64,000 nucleotides of DNA from Rhizobiaceae bacterium (GCA_019635795.1 JAHBYV010000010.1:1-64000), one strand, 5' to 3'; shown: positions 8,674 through 17,823, counted from the stretch's first letter. The notes: a model not told the origin generated them from the letters alone. Translations and numbers: made by a program.

Positions 8674-10320
8674 ATGCGGAAGGATGTGAGTGGCTGGATG
8701 GTCCGGTGGGACCCGGAGCGCGCGGCGAAATTGAAAGCCGACGGGTTCTGGGCCGACAAGACTATCGTCGATTATGCCCGTGAGATCATGGCCGGGGATC
8801 CTGAAAGGGTTCTGGTGATCGACCGGGACAAGCCGTTCACTGTCAGCCAGCTTATGGCTGAAGCGGAACGTTTCGCATCGGCGCTCGTAAAGCGTGGTTA
8901 TCGCCCCGGCGATACGATCTCTTTCCAGTTGCCCAACTGGTATGAAAGCATTGTGATCAGTCTCGCCGCCACGATGGCGGGGCTGATCGTCAATCCGCTG
9001 GTACCAATCTACCGCGACATGGAAGTGGGATTCATGCTGCGCGATTGTCGCAGCCGCATGATCATCATTCCCGCCAGCTTTCGTAAATATGACTATGTTG
9101 AAATGATGCGTCGGCTAATGCCGACGCTCGAAAAGCCCGTCGATGTCGTGGTTTTGCGCGGCGATGCGGGGGAATTTCTTGCTTATGAGGATCTGCTTGC
9201 CGAGGGCGAGGTTCTGGCCGACCTGCCCGGTTCCGATCCGGATGCGCTCAAGATCATCATGTACACGTCCGGAACGACGGGCCGCGCCAAGGGCGTACTG
9301 CACAGTCACAATTCCATTCAGGCCGAAAATCGGATGCGTCTTACCCATCTCGATCTCAAGCCTGGCGAGGTCATGTTCAACCCTTCTCCGGTCACGCATG
9401 TCACCGGGGCGCTCTACTCTCTGATGTTACCATTCACATGCGGCATTACCACAGTCATGCTCGATGTGTGGGAGGCCGGATTGGCCCTGGACATGATGCG
9501 CAGGCACAAGGTCAACGGCATCGTTGCGGCGACGATCTTCCTGCAAGGTTTGGTGGATGAAGCCAAAGCGCGCGGTGAAACGCTGCCGGACTTGCGCTTC
9601 TTCCTGTGCGGCGGTGCGCAGGTTCCGCCTGATCTCATTCGGGAAGCCGCACGCGTATTTCCAAACTGCATTCCCTCGCGGATTTACGGTTCGACGGAAG
9701 TTCCCTGCATAACGGCAGGAGTTAACGACAGGTCCAATCTGGAACTCGGCGCGTCAACCGACGGGCAAGTGTGGATGGCTGACGCGAAGATCGTTGATGT
9801 CGCCACCGGTGAAACCCTGCCAAAGGGCGAGGAAGGTGAGATTGTCGCGCGCGCCCCTCAGATGTTCCTTGGATACGCGCATACAGCAGACAATGAGGAC
9901 GCCTTCGATAGCGAGGGGTACTTCAAGATGGGCGACCTTGGCCGCTTCGTTGCAGACGATTTTATCGTCGTGACGGGCCGTAAGAAGGACCTCATCATTC
10001 GGGCGGGCGAGAACATCAGCCCGAAGGAAATTGAGGATATTCTGTTCAACCATCCGGCCATAGCCGACATTGCGATTGTTGCTATGCCCAATGCGCGGAC
10101 CGGAGAAGCTGCCTGTGCTTTCGTAATCCCGCGCGAGGGGCAGTCGATCGATCTGGACGAGATCAAGCGCTATCTGATCGGCGTTGGCACGGCGATGCAG
10201 AAGATTCCCGAACGTCTTGAACTGGTTAGCGACCTTCCACGCACCAGCGTCGGCAAGGTACGAAAGGACATTCTGCGCCAGAAAGCCAAGGAAATTGTGC
10301 AGGCGGAGCAAACGGCATGA
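8674..10320 (+). CDS. AMP-forming acyl-CoA synthetase (carboxylic acid-CoA ligase)
   Basis: A 548-residue member of the ANL adenylate-forming family. The P-loop YTSGTTGRAKG lies near residue 196, YGSTE near 337, the hinge region GRKKDLIIRAGENI near 434, and the catalytic C-terminal lysine in SVGKVRKD near 526. The protein should activate the imported acid to its CoA ester with ATP. The style is close to cyclohexanecarboxylate- and medium-chain-acid ligases such as AliA, but the acid-binding pocket cannot be read by eye. ATG at 8674 is preferred over 8668 because GGAG then sits 7 bases away. It overlaps the next gene by 4 bases. Confidence 0.85.
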   Translation: MRKDVSGWMVRWDPERAAKLKADGFWADKTIVDYAREIMAGDPERVLVIDRDKPFTVSQLMAEAERFASALVKRGYRPGDTISFQLPNWYESIVISLAATMAGLIVNPLVPIYRDMEVGFMLRDCRSRMIIIPASFRKYDYVEMMRRLMPTLEKPVDVVVLRGDAGEFLAYEDLLAEGEVLADLPGSDPDALKIIMYTSGTTGRAKGVLHSHNSIQAENRMRLTHLDLKPGEVMFNPSPVTHVTGALYSLMLPFTCGITTVMLDVWEAGLALDMMRRHKVNGIVAATIFLQGLVDEAKARGETLPDLRFFLCGGAQVPPDLIREAARVFPNCIPSRIYGSTEVPCITAGVNDRSNLELGASTDGQVWMADAKIVDVATGETLPKGEEGEIVARAPQMFLGYAHTADNEDAFDSEGYFKMGDLGRFVADDFIVVTGRKKDLIIRAGENISPKEIEDILFNHPAIADIAIVAMPNARTGEAACAFVIPREGQSIDLDEIKRYLIGVGTAMQKIPERLELVSDLPRTSVGKVRKDILRQKAKEIVQAEQTA

Positions 10321-11048
10321 GTGGACCGCGCTTGCAGGGACGCAGGATCGTGATCACTGGCGCTGCCGCGGGGATCGGTCGGGCTACTGCCGAGCTTTTC
10401 GCTGCCGAAGGCGCTTCTCTGGCGCTGCTCGACAGGGATGCAACATCGTTGGGCGAGCTGGCAGGAGAGGCGATTTCTGTAGACGTTTCGGATGAAAAGT
10501 CTGTCGCTACTGCCATCACAAAAGCTGCTTCTGCGATGGGTGGAATCGATGGTGTGGTGAATGTAGCCGGCATCTTCCCGGTCGCCGCTCTTGAGGACAC
10601 CTCGCTTGACCTCTGGGAAAAAACGATTGCGGTCAATCTGACCGGTCCGTTCCTGATTGCACGAGCTGCGCTGCCGCATTTGCGCAAGGCCGGGAAGGCG
10701 ACGATCGTCAATCTTTCGTCTGCGTCGGCTATCGTGCCGTTCCGTGAGCTTTCGGCTTATGGAGCGAGCAAGGGAGGCATCATCACATTGTCGAAGGTAT
10801 GGGCCTCGGAGTTGGGCCCAAAGATTCGCGTCAATGTTGTATGTCCTGGCATGACCCGCACACGGATGGTGTCTGACTGGCATCCGGATTCAGAAAAGCT
10901 CGCACAGACGGCCAAGGCGACTTATGCGCTGCAAAGGATTGCCGAACCGGTTGAGGTGGCCAAGGCCATTCTCTTCCTCACATCCGATGAATCCAGTTTC
11001 ACGACAGGCAGCACAATGACCGTCGATGGCGGTCGGACGTTTCACTAG
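10317..11048 (+). CDS. SDR-family oxidoreductase 3
   Basis: A 243-residue classical SDR with TGAAAGIGRA near residue 15, NVAG near 82, a Ser in NLSSASAI near 131, and YGASK near 147. It has a short segment between the first strands, where the second strand ends LLDRDA (NAD preference). It is the last gene of the import/activation unit: an operator-containing gap of ~115 bases follows before the acyl-CoA dehydrogenases. Three different SDRs in one cluster suggest several alcohol oxidations in the pathway. Confidence 0.85.
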   Translation: MSGPRLQGRRIVITGAAAGIGRATAELFAAEGASLALLDRDATSLGELAGEAISVDVSDEKSVATAITKAASAMGGIDGVVNVAGIFPVAALEDTSLDLWEKTIAVNLTGPFLIARAALPHLRKAGKATIVNLSSASAIVPFRELSAYGASKGGIITLSKVWASELGPKIRVNVVCPGMTRTRMVSDWHPDSEKLAQTAKATYALQRIAEPVEVAKAILFLTSDESSFTTGSTMTVDGGRTFH

Positions 11049-11130
11049 GCTCGTTCGGGTGTCTTAACCGGCTTCCCGCGCAATAGAAATGAACTGTTCG
11101 ATGCCGAAGGGTCGGACGGTTGAAAGTAAA

Positions 11131-11150
11131 AAACGAATTCGAATTAGATT
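11131..11150 (+). promoter_or_regulatory. Operator C, upstream of the acyl-CoA dehydrogenase unit
   Basis: This 20-base stretch matches the right part of palindrome B in 17 of 20 positions and keeps the central CGAATTCGAATT. It lies only 14 bases before the ATG of the first acyl-CoA dehydrogenase, next to its GGAG. A bound repressor would sit near the start of transcription or translation of the second half of the cluster. Confidence 0.6.
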
Positions 11151-11163
11151 TTTGGAGTGGCAT

Positions 11164-12363
11164 ATGGATCTCCGGTTCACCAGCGAAGACGAGGCATTTC
11201 GGGAAGAAGTGCGCGCCTTCGTGCGGAAGGCGGTTCCTGCTGACATGGCGCGCCGCACGCGACAGGGTTTGCACACCACAAAAGAAGATCTGAAGCTTTG
11301 GAACAGGATTCTCTATGAAAAAGGGTGGGCCGCACCGCACTGGCCGAAGGAATTTGGCGGCACGGGTTGGTCAGCATTGCAGATCTACCTGTTCGAGGAA
11401 GAGTGCGCAGCTGCCGACGCTCCGTTTCTAAGCTATTTTGGCCTGCGTCTGCTGGGGCCACTTCTCTATACATTTGGTACGCCCGAGCAGCAGGAAAAAT
11501 ATATTGAGGACATACTGAGTGGCGAAACGTTCTGGTGCCAGGGTTTCTCCGAACCGTCTGCCGGATCCGATCTGGCAGCGGTCAAGACCACCGCCGTCAG
11601 GGATGGCGATGGCTGGGTTATCAACGGTCAAAAGCTTTGGACGACTGAAGCGCATTACGCAGACAAGATGTTCTGCCTTGCGCGCACCGATACAACAGTC
11701 AAGCCGCAGAAGGGTGGCCTCACGATCTTCCTGTTCGACATGAACCAGCCAGGCGTGACTGTCCGTCCGATCCTCACGCTCGATGAGGAGCACAGCGTCA
11801 ACGAGGTGTTTCTCGACAATATTCGCGTCGGGCCGGAAGATGTCCTTGGTGGTGAAATTGGTCAGGGCTGGACACATGCAAAGTTCCTGCTCGGGAATGA
11901 GCGTGTTACCAATGCGCAGGTCCCCCGTTCCAAGCGCGACCTCGAGATACTCAAGAAAATCGCCTTGATGGAACGCGATTCAGATGGTGTGCCTATGCTC
12001 CAGAAGCCTGACATCCGCCAGCGTATCGCCCAGATCGAAATCGATCTCGCAGGTCTGGAATGGTCTGTCCTGCGTGAATTGGCGCAGGGCCATGGCGAAC
12101 ACAGTGCACCTATCGCCTCAGGTCTGAAGATAGTTGGTAGTGAAATCCAGCAGGATATTGCGACGCTTCTCGTCGATCTGCTGGGAATAAAGGGACTGGC
12201 CGTGCACACCGACCGGGAACAGGCAAACGATCTTCCTGCCGATGCGCCGGACTATGTGGTGGGCGCTGCCGCCCGGCAGCTCTTCATGCGTGCCGCAACG
12301 ATCTACGCCGGAACCAGCGAAATTCAACGCGGCATCATCGCCAAGCAGGCCTTCGGGCTTTGA
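11164..12363 (+). CDS. Acyl-CoA dehydrogenase, larger subunit of a probable pair
   Basis: A 399-residue acyl-CoA dehydrogenase with the full three-domain layout. FAD/substrate-contacting motifs are visible: WCQGFSEPSAGSDLA near residue 123, KLWTTEAHYAD near 156, and a C-terminal AATIYAGTSEIQRGIIAK. In the common family this last motif reads YEGT, where Glu is the catalytic base; here it is Ala, so the base must come from elsewhere or from the partner. The start at 11164 (MDLRFTSEDEAF) is preferred to the longer open frame because it matches family N-termini and follows a GGAG. The next gene encodes a second, different dehydrogenase, a pattern seen in heteromeric steroid- and pimeloyl-CoA dehydrogenases (PimC/PimD). 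Confidence 0.85.
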   Translation: MDLRFTSEDEAFREEVRAFVRKAVPADMARRTRQGLHTTKEDLKLWNRILYEKGWAAPHWPKEFGGTGWSALQIYLFEEECAAADAPFLSYFGLRLLGPLLYTFGTPEQQEKYIEDILSGETFWCQGFSEPSAGSDLAAVKTTAVRDGDGWVINGQKLWTTEAHYADKMFCLARTDTTVKPQKGGLTIFLFDMNQPGVTVRPILTLDEEHSVNEVFLDNIRVGPEDVLGGEIGQGWTHAKFLLGNERVTNAQVPRSKRDLEILKKIALMERDSDGVPMLQKPDIRQRIAQIEIDLAGLEWSVLRELAQGHGEHSAPIASGLKIVGSEIQQDIATLLVDLLGIKGLAVHTDREQANDLPADAPDYVVGAAARQLFMRAATIYAGTSEIQRGIIAKQAFGL

Positions 12364-12412
12364 CAGGCAGCTTGATGCATCAAGGAAATGATAATCAGGA
12401 CGAGGTTGGACT

Positions 12413-13543
12413 TTGGATTTTTCTCTGACCGATGAGCAAAAATTGCTGCGTGAGACGGTGTCACGCTATGTTGCAAGTGGCTACGATTTTCAGGCTATGC
12501 GCGGCAAGCCGGTTGATGATCCGCTGAACGTGAGCCAATGGCGCACTTTCGCGGAGCTTGGCTGGCTGGCGTTGACTGTTCCCGAACAGGATGGCGGTCT
12601 GGGTGCAAGTCTGGAGGACGTTGCGCTCTTCTTCGAAGAGATCGGACGTGGGCTTGTATGCGCACCCCTTCTTTCCACACTGCTTTCAGCAATTATTGTT
12701 TCAAAGGCGGCAGAGTCTCCAACGCGTACCGAGGCGCTCGAAGCTCTGATGGGGGGCGAAAAGAAGATCGCCCTTGCGCTTGAGGAAGCAGGCTCACGCC
12801 ATGACCCCGCCGTGTTGACGACACGTGCCGCGCAGAATGGTAGCGCAGCGATAACATTGAATGGTCGCAAAATCGTTGTACAGGACGGAGCGGGTGCTGA
12901 CGGATTTCTCGTGTCGGCGCAAATGCCTTCCAAAGACGGTAAGGCTGGCGTGGGCATCCTGCTGGTTCCCGCCAACATCGAAGGCGTCGAGATACGCCGC
13001 TATCGGCTTATTGATGGCCGTGACGCTGCCGATATCGGCTTTGAAAATGTGAAGCTGGCCTCCGAAAGCCTGATCGTGCCGCCCGCTGAAGGACTGTCAG
13101 TGTTGCAGGATACGCTTAATCGCGCCTCTATCCTCCTCGCCGCCGAGGCTTTGGGGGCAATGGAGGCGGCTATATCGATTACCGCTGACTATCTGCGCAC
13201 ACGCCAACAATTCCGGCGCCCGCTCAGTGATTTTCAGGTCTTGACGCATCGCCTGTCGGATATGTTCGTCAAGGCGGAACATGCACGCTCGATGGTCTAT
13301 CGCGGATTGTCGGCAATGAACGGGCCGCAAGAAGGTCGCGACAAGGCAGTGTCGGCAACAATGATTGCGATCATGCAGGCGGGCGATTTCGTTTGCGGCA
13401 ATGCTGTGCAGCTGCACGGCGGCGTCGGCATGGCCGACGAGAATAAGATCGGCCATTTCTACAAGCGACTGCGCACCATCGGAAAAAGCTATGGCGATTT
13501 CAACTGGCACATGGACCGATACACCCGGCAGCTGACCGCCTGA
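12413..13543 (+). CDS. Acyl-CoA dehydrogenase, smaller subunit of the pair (TTG start)
   Basis: A 376-residue acyl-CoA dehydrogenase beginning MDFSLTDEQKLLRETV, the standard N-terminus of the family, which supports the TTG at 12413 as start; GAGG precedes it by 7 bases. The C-terminal part has QLHGGVGMADENKIGHFYKRL near residue 332, close to the QxxGGxG motif, but the YEGT catalytic motif is absent. Together with the upstream gene it probably forms an alpha2beta2 enzyme with one complete active site per pair (inference from steroid-degrading homologues). Fourteen bases separate it from the crotonase gene. Confidence 0.83.
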   Translation: MDFSLTDEQKLLRETVSRYVASGYDFQAMRGKPVDDPLNVSQWRTFAELGWLALTVPEQDGGLGASLEDVALFFEEIGRGLVCAPLLSTLLSAIIVSKAAESPTRTEALEALMGGEKKIALALEEAGSRHDPAVLTTRAAQNGSAAITLNGRKIVVQDGAGADGFLVSAQMPSKDGKAGVGILLVPANIEGVEIRRYRLIDGRDAADIGFENVKLASESLIVPPAEGLSVLQDTLNRASILLAAEALGAMEAAISITADYLRTRQQFRRPLSDFQVLTHRLSDMFVKAEHARSMVYRGLSAMNGPQEGRDKAVSATMIAIMQAGDFVCGNAVQLHGGVGMADENKIGHFYKRLRTIGKSYGDFNWHMDRYTRQLTA

Positions 13544-13557
13544 CGACAAGGAACAGG

Positions 13558-14355
13558 ATGATGAAGATCGAAGATTTCGAATTTCTGCGGGTGGATGTTG
13601 CCGACAGGGTCGCGACAATAACCCTGAACCGCCCGGAATTGCTCAATGCAGTGAACGGCGAAATGCACCGCGAGCTCAAATATGTTTTTCGCGCAATCGC
13701 TGACGATCTGGCCTCCGATGTGGTTATCTTGACGGGCGCAGGACGCGGCTTCTGTTCCGGCGGCGATCTCGACTGGCTTCAGCACATGGTCGACAACGAA
13801 GGTAGTTTCAATTCGATCATTGAAGAAGCCAAGGCTGTGGTTTTCTCGATGCTGGAAATGCCCAAGCCAATGATCTGCCGGATGAATGGTGATGCAATCG
13901 GCCTCGGCGCAACGCTTGCTGTCTGTTGCGATATGGTCGTGGCTGACGAGAATGCGCGCTTTGGTGACCCGCACGTTCGTGCTGGCCTTGTTGCAGGAGA
14001 CGGCGCGGCGATTTTGCTGCCGATGATTGTCGGCCATTTGCGCGCAAAAGAGATTCTTTTGACGGGAAGCATTTTGTCGGCGCGTGAAGCCCAGGCCATT
14101 GGCCTTATAAACCATGTGGTGCCGACGGAAGAACTGGATGAGCGCGTTGCCCTGCTTACCGAACGTCTGCTCAACGGTGCAACTCAGGCAATCCGCTTCA
14201 CGAAAATAGCTCTGAACCGGATGCTGCGCAAAGCCGCACAGGACCAGATGGATGTGCTCATGGCCTACGAAGCACTTTCAAGCCGAACGCGGGATCATGC
14301 CGAAGCGGTTGCGGCGTTCCGTGAAAAGCGCAAGCCGAAATTCACCGGAGGCTGA
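13558..14355 (+). CDS. Crotonase-fold enzyme 1 (enoyl-CoA hydratase/isomerase family)
   Basis: A 265-residue crotonase. The first oxyanion-hole segment is GFCSGGDLDWL (near residue 64) and the second GDAIGLGATLAVCCDM (near 108). The two glutamates that catalyse hydration in rat enoyl-CoA hydratase (Glu144 and Glu164) are replaced: the aligned positions read GLGATLA (Thr) and FGDPHV (His). The protein is therefore unlikely to be a simple hydratase. It could be a hydrolase, isomerase, decarboxylase or C-C lyase of the same fold. Two ATGs in tandem (13558, 13561) follow AGGA. It overlaps the VOC gene by one base. Confidence 0.82.
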   Translation: MMKIEDFEFLRVDVADRVATITLNRPELLNAVNGEMHRELKYVFRAIADDLASDVVILTGAGRGFCSGGDLDWLQHMVDNEGSFNSIIEEAKAVVFSMLEMPKPMICRMNGDAIGLGATLAVCCDMVVADENARFGDPHVRAGLVAGDGAAILLPMIVGHLRAKEILLTGSILSAREAQAIGLINHVVPTEELDERVALLTERLLNGATQAIRFTKIALNRMLRKAAQDQMDVLMAYEALSSRTRDHAEAVAAFREKRKPKFTGG

Positions 14356-15182
14356 TGATGGCACTTGATCCAATTCGCCTGCGGCAAATCTGCATCCTTG
14401 TGCCGGAGCTTGAAACCGTTCTCGATCAGCTCATCGAGGTGGTCGGGCTTAAGGTATGTTACGGAAAGGCCGACCTCACGCGCTACGGTGTACCTTATAC
14501 GAAACCGCCCGCGCATCAGGCTGCGTTCTTCGAAAAGCATGGATTGGCGAGCGCGCTGCTGCCAGTTGGTGACACGTTCCTCGAACTCGTCACTCCATTA
14601 CGCAGCGACACGCCTGCCGCGCGTTATCTCGAACGCCGTGGCCCCGGCGGCTATATGGTCATCACCGAGATCGGAGACCTTGAGCCTTTCAGGCAGCGTA
14701 TTGCGGACAAGGGTGCGCGTCTTGCCGGGACTGTGGGCTATGACGAGTATAACGAGTTGCAGCTTGATCCGCGCGATGTCGGCGCATCCATTCTCTCATT
14801 TTCCCTTCAGAGGGTAGGCAAGCCATTTGATGGCGGATGGTATCCAGCCGGAAAAGAATGGCGAGAAAGGGCCGCTGCGGGGTTCACTGCAATAAGAAGT
14901 GCCGAGCTTTCAGTAAGAAATCCGGCTGAAATCGCTGGCAAATGGTCGGCGTTGATCGGACGGCCTTTCGAGAGTGTGGGCGAGACATGCTCCATCGCGC
15001 TGGACAGCTCGACTATCAGGTTTGTGCCGTCATCCGATGGGCAGGATCGCCTGACAGCGATCGGAGTTGAGATGGACGATTTCGCAGACGCGCTTGAGCG
15101 CGCACAGGCGCAGGGATTTGCTCGTGGGTCCGAAATCAGGATCGGCGGCATTGCGATCCGGGAGGAAAAACAATGGGGCTGA
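14355..15182 (+). CDS. VOC-superfamily (glyoxalase-like) protein
   Basis: A 275-residue protein with two betaalphabeta-type VOC modules, resembling the Glyoxalase_3-like group. The first module (about 1-130) starts IRLRQICILVPELETVLDQL and includes FLELVTPL with the Glu often used as a metal ligand; the second (about 165-270) ends with a strand near FVPSSDG. Such proteins serve as epimerases, dioxygenases or isomerases with a divalent metal. Within a CoA-ester pathway an epimerase or racemase role is possible, but nothing here proves it. The start overlaps the preceding stop (TGATG), and its end overlaps livH by 10 bases. Confidence 0.7.
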   Translation: MMALDPIRLRQICILVPELETVLDQLIEVVGLKVCYGKADLTRYGVPYTKPPAHQAAFFEKHGLASALLPVGDTFLELVTPLRSDTPAARYLERRGPGGYMVITEIGDLEPFRQRIADKGARLAGTVGYDEYNELQLDPRDVGASILSFSLQRVGKPFDGGWYPAGKEWRERAAAGFTAIRSAELSVRNPAEIAGKWSALIGRPFESVGETCSIALDSSTIRFVPSSDGQDRLTAIGVEMDDFADALERAQAQGFARGSEIRIGGIAIREEKQWG

Positions 15183-16054
15183 TTGATATAGCCTTTGCTT
15201 TGATCAATGGGTTGGCAACGGGGATGGCAATCTTCCTCGTCGCTGCGGGGTTGACCCTGATCTTCGGCATTCTGAAAATCCTGAACTTTGCCCATGGCGC
15301 ATTTTTCATGATCGGGGCCTATCTGTCCTACACGATCATCGGCAGCAATCCGTCTTCTATCTGGCTCTTTGTCGTTGCTGCTCTGGTTGGTGGCGTCGTG
15401 GTGGCTGCGCTCGGCTATGTCACTGATCTGGTTGTGCTGCGGCGCCTGCGCAATGTTGATGAAGCCTTCATGCTCATCGCAACATTTGCGGTTCTTCTTG
15501 TCTGCTCGGGTGTGGTCAAGCTGATATGGGGCGTGAATTACGCGTCCATCAATCCACCGCCCGGCATCGACGGTGCCGTGATCATCGGCAATCTTTTCAT
15601 CCCTTCCTATTCCATCTTCGTGATTGTGTGTGGTGTGGCCATTTTTGTTGGGCTGGATTTCGCGATTCGCCGCACATGGATTGGCAAGATGCTGCAATCA
15701 ATCGCCGTGGATAACTGGATGGCAGCGCTGTTGGGCATCAATGTTCCTGTCGCGCTGACGGCAACGGTCATTGTCAGTTTCCTCCTTGCTGGTGTGGCCG
15801 GCGGGCTGCTGCTTGCCAATCAGACTTTGTCGCCGATCCTTGGAGACAGCTATCTGCTGCTCGCATTCATGGCGGTCGTTATCGGCGGCCTTGGCGATGT
15901 GCGCGGCGCATTCATTGCTGCGATCCTTCTAGGCATAATTGAAAGCTCAAGCTCGCTCATCATGCCGGATATGCCGGGCATGGCCACCTATCTTTTCGTC
16001 ATCCTGTTCCTTCTCGCCAAGCCACAGGGACTCTTTGGAGATCATGGGATATGA
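15173..16054 (+). CDS. Branched-chain-type ABC transporter permease (LivH)
   Basis: A 293-residue inner-membrane permease with about eight hydrophobic helices, of the LivH family. The N-terminal NGLATGMAIFLVAAGLTLIFG and the following LKILNFAHGAFFMIGAY are the standard LivH blocks. Its C-terminal part holds VVIGGLGDVRGAF, the coupling region facing the ATPase. It belongs to the same transcription unit as the acyl-CoA dehydrogenases, so import and degradation are co-expressed. It overlaps LivM by 4 bases. Confidence 0.9.
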   Translation: MGLIDIAFALINGLATGMAIFLVAAGLTLIFGILKILNFAHGAFFMIGAYLSYTIIGSNPSSIWLFVVAALVGGVVVAALGYVTDLVVLRRLRNVDEAFMLIATFAVLLVCSGVVKLIWGVNYASINPPPGIDGAVIIGNLFIPSYSIFVIVCGVAIFVGLDFAIRRTWIGKMLQSIAVDNWMAALLGINVPVALTATVIVSFLLAGVAGGLLLANQTLSPILGDSYLLLAFMAVVIGGLGDVRGAFIAAILLGIIESSSSLIMPDMPGMATYLFVILFLLAKPQGLFGDHGI

Positions 16055-17034
16055 CCGGTCTTAAGATTCTGGCCGGCATTGCCTGCGCCTTTGCATTCAT
16101 CACTTTGCCATATTGGGCAAATCAGGGCGTTATGTTCCTCGCGGGGTTGGCGCTGATCGAGATCATCTTCGCACTGGCGTGGAACCTTCTCTTTGGCTTT
16201 ACCGGCCTTGCCAGTTTCGGCCATGCAGCGTTCTTTGCGATCGGTGCCTATCTGACAGGCTATGTGCTGAAGGCTGCCATAGGCATACCGTTCCTGCTGT
16301 TGATACTGGCCTCAGGTCTGGCAGGAGCGGTGGTCGCGGCGATTACCGGGCTGGTGCTGCTTCGCCGCACAACGGGCATTCATCTGGCTATCTTCACGCT
16401 GGCGTTGGCCGAGGTGTTGCGTTTGTTCATCGGCTACAGTACGGCCCTGGGCCGCGAGGATGGGCTGGCTTCCATCCCAAGGCCGGTTCTCGAACTTGGC
16501 TTCACGACAATCCAGATCACTTCGGGCAATGCCTACTACTGGTTTATCTGCGTCATGGCTCTGGTTCTTGGCGGCCTGCTCTGGGTAATCTGTCATGGGC
16601 CTTTCGGGCGTGTGCTGGTCAGTATTCGCCAGGATCCGGAGCGTACCGCATTTATGGGTGTGAATGTGCGTGGTTACAGGCTGACGGCATTCATCCTTTC
16701 AGGCGGCTTTTCCGCGACGGCGGGTTCGCTCTATGCGCCGTGGGCGCAGATCGTGACGCCCGAAACCGGTCACTGGATTCATTCAACGCAGCCAATGCTT
16801 GCGGCTCTTCTCGGCGGCGCCCATTCCTTCTGGGGGCCGGTGATCGGGACGCTGGTTTTCTCGGTAATCAACTATCTGACCCGAAATCTCATCGGTCTGT
16901 CTGAAGTGGTTATCGGCGTGGTGCTGCTGGTCATCGTCCTTGCTGCTCCGAATGGCATCGTTGGCCTTATCAAAATGATCCGCCGCCGCTTTTTCAGCAC
17001 TCCGGGCTCAAGTCCCGCCGGGACAAGAAGCTAA
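16051..17034 (+). CDS. Branched-chain-type ABC transporter permease (LivM)
   Basis: A 327-residue membrane protein with about nine hydrophobic segments. The LivM signatures are LIEIIFALAWNLLFGFTGLASFGHAAFFAIGAY-type blocks (about residues 35-67) and LGGAHSFWGPVIG near 253, the usual LivM coupling helix. It forms a heterodimer with LivH in the inner membrane. It ends 12 bases before livG. Confidence 0.9.
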   Translation: MTGLKILAGIACAFAFITLPYWANQGVMFLAGLALIEIIFALAWNLLFGFTGLASFGHAAFFAIGAYLTGYVLKAAIGIPFLLLILASGLAGAVVAAITGLVLLRRTTGIHLAIFTLALAEVLRLFIGYSTALGREDGLASIPRPVLELGFTTIQITSGNAYYWFICVMALVLGGLLWVICHGPFGRVLVSIRQDPERTAFMGVNVRGYRLTAFILSGGFSATAGSLYAPWAQIVTPETGHWIHSTQPMLAALLGGAHSFWGPVIGTLVFSVINYLTRNLIGLSEVVIGVVLLVIVLAAPNGIVGLIKMIRRRFFSTPGSSPAGTRS

Positions 17035-17046
17035 GGGGAGGGGAGT

Positions 17047-17823
17047 ATGAGTACAATTCTGGAAGTGTCGGACGTTCACAAGAGCTACGGCAGCCTCAAG
17101 GTTATAAAGGGCGTGACGTTCGAGGTCGCAAAAGGTGACACCTTTGCCATCATCGGGCCGAACGGTGCCGGCAAGACGACCATGTTCAAGGTCATTACCG
17201 GCGAGGTGAAGCGCGATAGCGGAACGATTCGTTACAAGGGCGAAGATGTTTCGGACAAGACCGAGTTCGAGCGCGTCAGGCTGGGCATGGGGCGCACGTT
17301 TCAGGTGGCGCGTACCTATCCTGATGTGACGGTGCTGGACAATATCGTTGTGGCAATTGAGGTGCGTCGGGCTGCCCGAAACGAAAATGCGCCGCACTGG
17401 TACAATGTCTCACTTCGCGCCGATATCGTTGCCGAAGCCGAGGAGCATCTGCGTGACCTCGGTCTTTCCGACAAGCGCGATATGGAAGCCCGTTTCCTGT
17501 CGCATGGTGACAAGAAGCGGCTTGAATTGGGACTCGCTTTGGCCGGAATGCCTGAAGTCCTGATGCTCGATGAGCCGACCGCGGGCATGTCGCCCCAGGA
17601 TCGCCACGCGACGACCGAGCTCATTTTGCGGCTGCGCGAGGAGAAGAAAATGACAGTCGTAATCACCGAACATGACATGGACGTGATTTTCGAGCTTGCG
17701 TCCCGGATCCTCGTGCTCAACCACGGTGAGGCGCTCGCAGTCGGCACGATTGAAGAAATACGCGCAAATCCGCTTGTGCAGGACGTTTATCTCGGCAAGG
17801 AGATGTACAGTGCTGAAGGTTGA
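17047..17823 (+). CDS. Branched-chain-type ABC transporter ATPase (LivG)
   Basis: A 258-residue ATP-binding subunit. Walker A is GPNGAGKTT near residue 38, the Q-loop is in GRTFQVARTYPD near 82, the signature reads LSHGDKKRLELG (near 155) instead of LSGGxxR/Q, and Walker B is VLMLDEPTAG near 176, followed by the switch His in ITEHDMD. The signature variant with HGDKKR is common in LivG-type proteins. It overlaps livF by 14 bases. Confidence 0.92.
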   Translation: MSTILEVSDVHKSYGSLKVIKGVTFEVAKGDTFAIIGPNGAGKTTMFKVITGEVKRDSGTIRYKGEDVSDKTEFERVRLGMGRTFQVARTYPDVTVLDNIVVAIEVRRAARNENAPHWYNVSLRADIVAEAEEHLRDLGLSDKRDMEARFLSHGDKKRLELGLALAGMPEVLMLDEPTAGMSPQDRHATTELILRLREEKKMTVVITEHDMDVIFELASRILVLNHGEALAVGTIEEIRANPLVQDVYLGKEMYSAEG

